From positions 301,462-365,461 of the forward strand of contig NZ_PRDW01000001.1 of NCBI RefSeq assembly GCF_002927045.1: a DNA stretch of 64,000 bases, read 5' to 3'. The stretch comes from Mycetohabitans endofungorum. GTDB taxonomy: Bacteria > Pseudomonadota > Gammaproteobacteria > Burkholderiales > Burkholderiaceae. The notes under the pieces were generated by a model. The model ran no database searches and had not been told where the DNA came from. It saw only the letters and a list, made by a program, of their open reading frames with translations. The position numbers were made by a program, and so were the translations under genes. Positions 48,134-55,003 of this stretch are shown here, piece by piece (the first letter of the stretch is position 1; each line of letters opens with the position of its first letter).

Positions 48134-48928
48134 TTATGCGGTAGGCGGCGGGCCGGCGTGCTGCTCGACGCTGAAGCAGCCGCGATAGGTCGCGTAGAAC
48201 GAGCAGTAGATCATCGTCCACAGGATCACGCTGACTGGCAACAGCGCGGTCAATGCGCCGCTCGTCAGGCCGAATACGCTCAGCACGAAACCGAGCACCA
48301 GCGACACGCCCATCACGACCGCGAACCACGTGGCTAGGTAGACGAGGAACGCGCCGCGGTTGCGCCAGCAGGCCACGAAGCTGAAGAACATCGCCTTGAC
48401 CGGCGGCACGCGATGCCAGGCGGTCAGCAGTGGCGCGAACCAAAACAGCATCATCGTCGGCACGTAGATGACGAAGCCGAGCGCGATACTGGAAAGGAAC
48501 AGGCCACTGGAGGCGACGTCGTCATCCGGCTTCGCCTCGCTGACGACGGTTTTCAGCAGCGAGCCGCCGTCGATCAGCGACGTCAAGAACAGGCCCGCGG
48601 TGACTAGCACGAGGTAAATCAGCCCGAGTTGCAACAGCTGCCGCGCGACGCCGCCGCCATGTGCGCGGAAGCCGGTAAACAGCGTGAGCGGCAACACGTG
48701 CTTGCCGGCGATCACGTCGCGGCATGCGCTCATGAACCCGACGGACAAACCCGGTACGAGCATCAGCCACAGCGCGGAGCCGACCACCGGCACATGCGCG
48801 ACAAGCATCATCGAGAACAAATAGGTAAAGAAAATCGCCAGGAAGCTCAGCGGGTTCTTGCGGAATAGCCAGATACCTTGGCGGAACCAGACATAACCGG
48901 ATTTCGTGGGTGCCTCGATCAGTCGCAT
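48134..48928 (-). CDS. BPSS1780 family membrane protein
   Basis: A 264-residue protein with about six hydrophobic segments, resembling the BPSS1780 family of Burkholderia membrane proteins, whose function is unknown. Notable are the N-terminal GYVWFRQGIWLFRKNPLSFLA and FWFAPLLTAWHRVPPVKAMFFSF, which recur in this family. ATG at 48928 starts 10 bp after the thrB stop on the same strand, so the gene is probably in the DUF2782-thrB transcript. Confidence 0.78.
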   Translation of the reverse strand: MRLIEAPTKSGYVWFRQGIWLFRKNPLSFLAIFFTYLFSMMLVAHVPVVGSALWLMLVPGLSVGFMSACRDVIAGKHVLPLTLFTGFRAHGGGVARQLLQLGLIYLVLVTAGLFLTSLIDGGSLLKTVVSEAKPDDDVASSGLFLSSIALGFVIYVPTMMLFWFAPLLTAWHRVPPVKAMFFSFVACWRNRGAFLVYLATWFAVVMGVSLVLGFVLSVFGLTSGALTALLPVSVILWTMIYCSFYATYRGCFSVEQHAGPPPTA

Positions 48929-48938
48929 AGCAGAGGGG

Positions 48939-49907
48939 TCAAAGCCACGGCAACGCGTCGGCGCCGATGCGCTCGCGCAACACACGCTCGAAATGAGCGG
49001 GGGCGTGCGGCTTGAGCAGGTGAGCGTCGCGTGGCAAGTAAAAGTCATAGAGCCGGGACAACCAGAAGCGCAACGCACCGGCTCGCAGCATGTCGCGCCA
49101 ATGTTGCGTCTCGGCAGGGGTGAACGGTCGCACGGTGTGGTACGCGCGCAGCAACGCCTGGGTTCGAGCCTGATCCAGGCGACCGGTGTCCAGGTCGACA
49201 CACCAGTCGTTGACGGTCACGGCGACATCGAACAGCCACTTGTCGCAGCCGGCGAAATAGAAGTCGAAGAAGCCGCCGAGCGTATCACGCCCGTCGCGCA
49301 ACGCGAACAGTACGTTGTCGCGGAATAGGTCGCAGTGGCATGGCCCGCCGGGCAGCGCTGCATAGTCAAGCGACGCGAAGAACGCCTGCTGATACGCTAA
49401 TTCGCTGACCAGCAGCTGGTGCTGCGCATCGTTCACGTAGGGCAACACCGCTGGAACATTATCTTGCCACCAGGACAGGCCGCGCAAATTTGGCTGGTGC
49501 ATCGAGAAATCTCGTCCAGCAACGTGCATCCGCGCCAGCATGTGTCCGACTTCGGTGCAATGCATAACCTGTGGCGCCAGCCGCGGCGAGCCGTCCAGCC
49601 GCGTCACGATCGCGGCGGGCTTGTCCATCAGCATGCCGAACAACGCGCCGTCGTCGCGGCGCATCGGGTCGGGCACCGGCACGTGATGCGCCGCTAGATG
49701 CCGCATCAATTCTAGGTAGAACGGCAACTCGTGTGCGGCAAGCTTCTCGAAGATCGTCAGCACGTACTCGCCAGTGGTTGTCGTCAAGAAAAAATTGCTG
49801 TTTTCGATTCCGGACGCAATGCCGCGGAAATCGATGATCTCGCCTATCGCGTAGTGCTGAACCCAGGCGGCGAGCCGGGCTTCGGGAACGGCGGTGAAAA
49901 CGGCCAT
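48939..49907 (-). CDS. thrB: Homoserine kinase (APH-like, ThrB2 type)
   Basis: Phosphorylates homoserine for threonine synthesis. The 322-residue protein belongs to the aminoglycoside-phosphotransferase fold found in Pseudomonas and Burkholderia homoserine kinases, not the GHMP family of E. coli ThrB. The catalytic loop [14 protein letters not shown] and the metal Asp in [17 protein letters not shown] are visible, as is the N-terminal [17 protein letters not shown] nucleotide region. It lies between a DUF2782 protein and a BPSS1780 protein, as in related genomes where thrB sits near polA. Confidence 0.92.
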   Translation of the reverse strand: MAVFTAVPEARLAAWVQHYAIGEIIDFRGIASGIENSNFFLTTTTGEYVLTIFEKLAAHELPFYLELMRHLAAHHVPVPDPMRRDDGALFGMLMDKPAAIVTRLDGSPRLAPQVMHCTEVGHMLARMHVAGRDFSMHQPNLRGLSWWQDNVPAVLPYVNDAQHQLLVSELAYQQAFFASLDYAALPGGPCHCDLFRDNVLFALRDGRDTLGGFFDFYFAGCDKWLFDVAVTVNDWCVDLDTGRLDQARTQALLRAYHTVRPFTPAETQHWRDMLRAGALRFWLSRLYDFYLPRDAHLLKPHAPAHFERVLRERIGADALPWL

Positions 49908-50000
49908 GCAGACGTCGTTGGACAGGTTCGAAGGCTGCCGCCAGCGGGGCGCGGCAGGGGTCCGCGTGCGGCCAGCATAGCATGCCGGCCACCGAGGCGG

Positions 50001-50453
50001 TCAGTACTTGAGTTGCAAGGACGGCAGCCGCGTAGACGGCTTGCCGCTCTCGTGCACTTGCGGCGAGACATCCGGCGAGGCGCTCATCTGGTAGCGCGTG
50101 CCGAAGTTCGAATGGACCTGGATTTCGACCGGTTTGCTACGATCGCGATATTCGGTGATCGATGTGCCGTTCGGACTCTTTTCGTAGAAGCTCGGTATGC
50201 GGGGCGCGTTGAATTCTACTGTCGAATGCGCGACGCCGGCCGGCCGGTTGATTGCCTTCAGATTCGGCAAGCCGACGGCCTCGTTCACATCCTGCGACGC
50301 GGCGGTGGCCGGCGTTGCCGCGGCGTCCGGTTGTGGCGCGCTCGCCGCAGTGACCATCGTGGCGGCCAGCGCCAGGGTGGCCGCCACCAGCATGGTCGCG
50401 AACCGGGTCGCGCCGCGAGGGGTTGCGCCAAGCGCAGTGTGGAACGGCTTCAT
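50001..50453 (-). CDS. DUF2782-like periplasmic protein
   Basis: A 150-residue secreted protein. Residues about 1-37 are a long basic signal sequence (hydrophobic core ATMLVAATLALAATMV, ending TAASA). The C-terminal 75 residues contain ITEYRDRSKPVEIQVHSNFG and RYQM, which match the DUF2782 family, commonly encoded beside thrB and polA in Pseudomonas. Function unknown. The middle is an Ala/Thr/Pro-rich spacer. The start is ATG at 50453; the frame is open further upstream. It is divergent from amn. Confidence 0.7.
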   Translation of the reverse strand: MKPFHTALGATPRGATRFATMLVAATLALAATMVTAASAPQPDAAATPATAASQDVNEAVGLPNLKAINRPAGVAHSTVEFNAPRIPSFYEKSPNGTSITEYRDRSKPVEIQVHSNFGTRYQMSASPDVSPQVHESGKPSTRLPSLQLKY

Positions 50454-50647
50454 GACAGTTCTCCGAGACGGTAAAGCGATTTTATCAAACCAGCGTGCGC
50501 CATAGGCGCCAGCGTGACGCCGTTGCCGTGTTTTTTTCGCGCCCCGCAGCGCAGCCATGTTCCGTGATAATGTGGATTGCACCGATCGGCACGGCCCTGT
50601 GCGCTCCCGCACCCAGGCCGTCGCGCTTGCTCCGAGGAAATCGAATA

Positions 50648-52153
50648 ATGAATGTGATTAACGCGTCCGCCACGTTTTGCACCGAAGCCTTCGACGATCC
50701 CGCCGCGGCCGTCGAGCGGCTGTCCGCCATTTATGATGCCAGCAGTGCATCGCTGCGCGATGCATTCGAACGGTATCGGCGCGGTGAGCGCATCGAGGCG
50801 CGTATACGCGCCTGTTATCCGTTCGTGCGGATTCGCATGGACGTCAATACGCATATCGATTCGCGTCACTCGTATGGCTTCGTCGCGGGCCCCGGCATCT
50901 ATGAAACCACGGTGACCCGGCCGGACTTGTTCGCCGACTACTATCGCGAACAACTGGGACTGCTCGTGAAGAACCATAAGGCGTCGATCGAGATCGGGGT
51001 GTCGCGGCAGCCCATTCCGATCCACTTTGCGTTTGCGGAAGGCATCCACTTGGAAGGCGAGCTGGACGTGGACCGCTTGCGGCAGATGCGCGACGTCTTT
51101 GACACGCCGGATTTGTCGCTGCTGGACGACCGCATTGTCAACGGCACGTACGAGACGCCGCCTGGCGAGCCGCATCCGCTGGCCCTGTTCACCGCGGCGC
51201 GAGTGGACTTCTCGCTGCACCGGCTGCGGCACTATACGGCGACGTCGCCGACGCACTTCCAGAACTACGTGCTATACACGAACTACCAGTTCTACATCGA
51301 CCAGTTCGTCAAGCTTGGCCGTTCGTTGATGGCGCGCGCCGACGATGCGCTCGAGCGCGCGTATCGCAGCGAATACGTCGCGTTCGTTGAGCCCGGCGAC
51401 GTGATCACATACAACGCGAACCTGGGCGAGCAGCCGGAACAGGGGCTACCGGTGGCGCGCATGCCGCAGATGCCCGCGTACCACTTGAAGCGTGCCGACG
51501 GCAGCGGCATCACGATGATTAATATCGGCGTGGGGCCGTCCAATGCGAAGACGATCACCGATCACGTTGCGGTGCTGCGCCCGCACGCGTGGATCATGCT
51601 CGGGCACTGCGCCGGTTTGCGCAATACGCAGCGGCTGGGGGACTACGTGCTCGCGCACGGCTATGTGCGCGAGGACCACGTGCTCGACGACGACTTGCCG
51701 CTGTGGGTGCCGGTGCCCGCGTTGGCCGAGGTGCAGGTGGCGCTGGAGCGGGCCGTCGCGCAGGTCACACGGCTCGATGGTGCCGAGCTTAAGCGCGTGA
51801 TGCGCACCGGCACGGTCGCCACCACCGACAATCGCAACTGGGAACTGCGCGATCATCGCGAACCGGTGCTGCGGCTGTCGCAGAGCCGGGCGATCGCACT
51901 CGACATGGAGAGCGCGACGATCGCGGCGAACGGTTTTCGCTTCCGTGTGCCGTACGGCACGTTGCTGTGTGTATCCGATAAGCCGCTACACGGTGAACTG
52001 AAGTTGCCGGGCATGGCGGACCGGTTCTACCGTGCGCAGGTGGACCAGCACCTGCAGATTGGTGTGAAGACGATGGAGCTGCTGCGTACCAACGGACTGG
52101 ACCGGCTGCACAGCCGCAAGCTGCGCAGCTTTGCTGAGGTGGCGTTTCAGTAG
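50648..52153 (+). CDS. amn: AMP nucleosidase
   Basis: Amn splits AMP to adenine and ribose 5-phosphate and helps to set the adenylate pool. The 501-residue protein has the Amn N-terminal domain (1-180, with RRGERIEARIRACYPFVRI) and a C-terminal nucleoside-phosphorylase fold (about 230-490) with INIGVGPSNAKT, MLGHCAGLR and MESATIAANGFRF. ATG at 50648 has GAGGAAA upstream. Its last 36 bp (to the second base of the stop) are repeated with four differences at 54213-54248, beyond a degenerate mobile element, so this 3' end may have been supplied by the element. Confidence 0.93.
   Translation: MNVINASATFCTEAFDDPAAAVERLSAIYDASSASLRDAFERYRRGERIEARIRACYPFVRIRMDVNTHIDSRHSYGFVAGPGIYETTVTRPDLFADYYREQLGLLVKNHKASIEIGVSRQPIPIHFAFAEGIHLEGELDVDRLRQMRDVFDTPDLSLLDDRIVNGTYETPPGEPHPLALFTAARVDFSLHRLRHYTATSPTHFQNYVLYTNYQFYIDQFVKLGRSLMARADDALERAYRSEYVAFVEPGDVITYNANLGEQPEQGLPVARMPQMPAYHLKRADGSGITMINIGVGPSNAKTITDHVAVLRPHAWIMLGHCAGLRNTQRLGDYVLAHGYVREDHVLDDDLPLWVPVPALAEVQVALERAVAQVTRLDGAELKRVMRTGTVATTDNRNWELRDHREPVLRLSQSRAIALDMESATIAANGFRFRVPYGTLLCVSDKPLHGELKLPGMADRFYRAQVDQHLQIGVKTMELLRTNGLDRLHSRKLRSFAEVAFQ
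52117..52152 (+). repeat. Left copy of the amn 3'-end direct repeat (putative att site)
   Basis: 36 bp matching 54213-54248 at 32 positions, with an identical 18-bp core (52117-52134, CAAGCTGCGCAGCTTTGC). All four differences fall at third codon positions of amn, so the encoded residues KLRSFAEVAFQ are the same in both copies. Confidence 0.8.
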
Positions 52154-52222
52154 CAAAGCTTGATGAGGCGGGGAATTGGCGGCCCCGTCAGCTTTTGCTT
52201 TGTCTAACTTAACTCGGGTTGT

Positions 52223-52627
52223 CTAACTTGCACGCTTGATCGGCACGGGCGAAACACGTTCGACCTCCCGAGCCTTCGTGTAATGCACGGTCATGCCTTC
52301 GGTCGTGTGGCCGGCCAACGCCTGGGCTGTTGCGGCACCTTCCAGGCGTTTCAGGTCGGTTAATGCCTTGGCCCGCATGAAGATCAACGACCACAGCGCT
52401 TTATGCTTGTTGCTGCTGTTTGCCTTGTCGTGAAAGTGTTTGTCGAGGGAGCGCGCGACATCCGCGGGGCGCACGTCCTCAATTAACCATTGCGGGCCAA
52501 ATTCCTGGCGAATCAAACTGAGCATCTTGGCATAATTCGAGCGTGTTTTTGCGGCATAGCCAGGAAGCTTCTTTTGCACCCAATCGCCAATTAGAGCAGG
52601 CATCGTATTGGCTGCTGACCAGACCAA
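52223..52627 (-). pseudogene. Tyrosine integrase remnant with internal deletion
   Basis: A 134-residue frame. Residues about 10-80 (IGDWVQKKLPGYAAKTRSNY to NKHKALWSLIF) are a SAM-like core-binding domain. At residue about 82 the sequence jumps to the extreme C-terminal catalytic part, RAKALTDLKRLEG then LAGHTTEGMTVHYTK with the box II His/Arg and the nucleophile Tyr. About 100 residues between, including the first catalytic Arg and the beta-strand Lys, are missing, as is the N-terminal arm-binding domain. The enzyme should be inactive. It points toward amn from inside the element. Confidence 0.78.
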
Positions 52628-52663
52628 AGCGTCTTTGGAAACAACTGTATCAAGCTGATTGCT

Positions 52664-53695
52664 TCACACTGAAGTATCAGTTGCTTTTTTTAATCTTATA
52701 AAATGTCTTTTCAATCGCAATGCGGGGCGTTCGACCCAATGCCATGACAGAATTGCAAGAGCTATTGTTATTGCAGTTGAAACGGCAAGCCCGGACCATA
52801 TCGAAAGACGATTATCGGTGAACCAAATTACTGTTTGCTGTACCGGAAATGCGTAAATGTAAATGCCATATGAGAAGTCCCCAAAGCGTCCGGCACGCCG
52901 AATGAATGGCGTCGATGCTGTGCCGAAGAAAATGACTAACGTTGGTAGGACAACAAACAGGGCCGCATATTTTTGGCCAACGGAAAAAAGGGTGAATCCC
53001 GACACACCAAGCACGAGTAGTACCAATTCCTTGCGCGTTGTCCAGAAGTCTCGGAAATAATACAGACACACCCCATAACAGAAGAATGCGCCGAATTCAA
53101 GACTGTATTTTCGATGGGCGGTATGCTGCGGGTCGTGAATTGCGAAAACGAAAATCGCTAATGCAATCGCGCCAATCAAAAGTAGAAGCCGACAGCGAAC
53201 CAAGCCAACTACGTTTAGCGCCAGGAGTATTATGTACCAACGAAATTCTATTGGTAACGTCCAAAGTGAGCCATTCACCGCATTAGGAAATGGATTCGCA
53301 GCAAATACACCAGGCAATTCATAGCGTATATTTAACTTCAAAATGTGGAAAAATTCCCACGTTTTGGAATTCAAGAAATACTGATCAGCCGGGATTGTGG
53401 AGATTATTGGCCCAAGCAACAGTGCCGTCACCATGGTAACGACGATCAACCCTGGCCAAATGCGCAAGATGCGCTTGGCCAAAAATCGCCAAACGGACGG
53501 ATCTCTATCCCAACTCTGAGAAATTAAATAGCCGCTAATCGAGAAAAATATCAGGACTCTAACCTTGTCCAAACTTTGGTCGCCAAGATTAAGTGAGGGT
53601 TGCCCAGACAGCGCGAACTGATGACTAAACAAAACCAGATAGGCTGTGACAAGACGAAGAAAGTCGAAGTTGTTCAAACTAACGATTTTTTGCAT
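52664..53695 (-). CDS. Acyltransferase 3 family O-acyltransferase
   Basis: A 343-residue membrane protein of the OafA/YrhL acyltransferase family, which adds acetyl or other acyl groups to sugars of O-antigen or capsule. The N-terminal Arg14-X10-His25 motif (RLVTAYLVLFSHQ) is intact, as are FFSISGYLI and the NGSLWTLPIEF region; about ten membrane segments are predicted. Temperate phages often carry such genes for serotype conversion. Lower GC and A/T-rich codon endings set it apart from its neighbours. It is the only apparently complete gene of the element. Confidence 0.85.
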   Translation of the reverse strand: MQKIVSLNNFDFLRLVTAYLVLFSHQFALSGQPSLNLGDQSLDKVRVLIFFSISGYLISQSWDRDPSVWRFLAKRILRIWPGLIVVTMVTALLLGPIISTIPADQYFLNSKTWEFFHILKLNIRYELPGVFAANPFPNAVNGSLWTLPIEFRWYIILLALNVVGLVRCRLLLLIGAIALAIFVFAIHDPQHTAHRKYSLEFGAFFCYGVCLYYFRDFWTTRKELVLLVLGVSGFTLFSVGQKYAALFVVLPTLVIFFGTASTPFIRRAGRFGDFSYGIYIYAFPVQQTVIWFTDNRLSIWSGLAVSTAITIALAILSWHWVERPALRLKRHFIRLKKATDTSV

Positions 53696-53845
53696 ACGCG
53701 AATTCTACTCAATATGTCAGCTAGGCCAAATGAGATTATGCCTGAAGGCGCAGCAGTCATCGGACGAGAAATGGCCTCGTCACCTGAAAAGGAGCCCTCT
53801 CGAACCCGGTCCGCGCCAGGTTCTTTCGTTTAGTATCGAACGCCC

Positions 53846-54112
53846 ATGACTGGAACGTTCGATATGCCAACGCTTCTGTCGGAATTAAGTCGAGACGAAG
53901 GGCGGCGTTTGAAACCCTACCTGGATACGGTCGGCAAGACTACCATTGGTGTCGGACGAAATTTAACGGATGTCAGAATCATTGAGGACGAGTGCGACTT
54001 ACTGCTGGAAAACGATGTGATGCACTTGGTGACGTGGCTCGACCATCACCTGCCTTGGTGGCGAAGTCTCGATGCGGATCACTGGATTGGCCCATCCCCG
54101 TATCTAACTTGA
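53846..54112 (+). pseudogene. Truncated phage T4-type lysozyme (endolysin)
   Basis: An 88-residue frame. Residues 8-75 match the N-terminal lobe of GH24 phage lysozymes: LLSELSRDEGRRLKPYLDTVG with the catalytic Glu, then KTTIGVGRNLTDV with the catalytic Asp/Thr region. From residue about 76 the sequence (DADHWIGPSPYLT) is unrelated, and the C-terminal lobe (about 75 residues) is absent. It is probably inactive. The 100 bp that follow, up to the right repeat, are AT-rich and hold no gene. Confidence 0.75.
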
Positions 54113-54212
54113 TTAAAAAACGCCTTTCAGACCCGCGTCAGGGGAGCTTAAAAAAGGAGCAGAAAATTAGAGGAATTCCTGTAAATGAATGATTAAAACA
54201 GAAGTGCAACTT

Positions 54213-54248
54213 CAAGCTGCGCAGCTTTGCCGAAGTCGCGTTCCAGTA
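54213..54248 (+). repeat. Right copy of the amn 3'-end direct repeat (putative att site)
   Basis: Matches 52117-52152 at 32 of 36 positions. It would encode KLRSFAEVAFQ in frame but reads TAC where amn has its TAG stop. Its third-position bases (GCC, GTC, TTC) look more like the surrounding chromosome than those of the left copy, so it may be the original chromosomal amn end. It lies only 4 bp from the stop of the convergent LOG gene. Confidence 0.8.
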
Positions 54249-54252
54249 CCGG

Positions 54253-55002
54253 CTACAGGTAGAACATCCGGTCCTCGTCGCTCTTGGCCGGAGGCTGTGC
54301 GCCCTCGGCCGGCGCCCGCTCCTCGTAGAATGCCAGCACGGCCTCGAGCACCTTGTCCGGCTCATCGATCACCTGCATCAATTCGATGTCGTGCGGGCCG
54401 ATCAGTCCCATCGGCTCGAGCGAGTCGCGGAACCAGTCCAGCAGACCCTTCCAGAACGTGGAGCCGACCAGGATGATCGGCACATGGCGCGATTTCTTCG
54501 TCTGGATTAGCGTCAGCACTTCCGCGAGCTCGTCGAGCGTGCCGAACCCGCCGGGCATTACGATCACGGCGTCGGAGTTTTTCACGAACGTGACCTTGCG
54601 GGTGAAGAAATGCCTGAAGCGCAGTGAGATGTCCTGGTACTGGTTGCCGCTTTGCTCATGCGGCAACTCGATATTCAGGCCGACCGAAGGTGCCTTGCCC
54701 GCGTGCGCGCCTTTGTTGGCGGCTTCCATGATGCCGGGGCCGCCGCCGGAGATCACCGCAAAGCCCGCATCGGACAACTTGCGAGCAATCTGCGTGGCGA
54801 GCTTGTAGTGCGGCGAGTTTGGCTTGAGCCGGGCAGAACCGTAGATGCTGACGGCCGGGCGGATTTCCGACAGGTACTCGGTCGCCTCGATAAACTCTGC
54901 CATAATCGTGAACATCTGCCACGATGCGCGGGCCTTCTTGGCTGTCGCGCGCTCTTGATCTGCGAGTGAACGCAGACTCGGAATCACTTTTCTCTTGGTC
55001 AT
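54253..55002 (-). CDS. LOG family protein (TIGR00730 type)
   Basis: A 249-residue Rossmann-fold protein of the LOG family (cytokinin-activating-type nucleotide 5'-monophosphate phosphoribohydrolases; often mislabelled lysine decarboxylase). The signature PGGFGTLDE is present, as are SIYGSARL, SGGGPGIMEAANKGA, and the Arg-rich HFFTRKV. Its substrate could be AMP-like nucleotides, which would fit its place near amn (inference). Its start codon lies 1 nt from that of the divergent polA. The last residues are a charged tail. Confidence 0.88.
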   Translation of the reverse strand: MTKRKVIPSLRSLADQERATAKKARASWQMFTIMAEFIEATEYLSEIRPAVSIYGSARLKPNSPHYKLATQIARKLSDAGFAVISGGGPGIMEAANKGAHAGKAPSVGLNIELPHEQSGNQYQDISLRFRHFFTRKVTFVKNSDAVIVMPGGFGTLDELAEVLTLIQTKKSRHVPIILVGSTFWKGLLDWFRDSLEPMGLIGPHDIELMQVIDEPDKVLEAVLAFYEERAPAEGAQPPAKSDEDRMFYL

Positions 55003-55003
55003 A

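Larger units (their letters stand above)
52153..54248. mobile_element. Degenerate integrative element inserted at the 3' end of amn
   Basis: About 2.1 kb between the two 36-bp copies of the amn 3' end. It contains an integrase remnant at the amn-proximal edge, an O-acyltransferase gene, and a truncated phage lysozyme gene. Its base composition is visibly more AT-rich than both flanks, most clearly at 52640-54210. The arrangement (gene 3' end repeated, integrase next to it, lysis and surface-modification genes) is that of a prophage or island eroded to its edges. Right after amn, a hairpin with stem GGCGGGG/CCCCGTC (52167-52189) followed by a T-rich tail may end amn transcripts. Confidence 0.72.
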
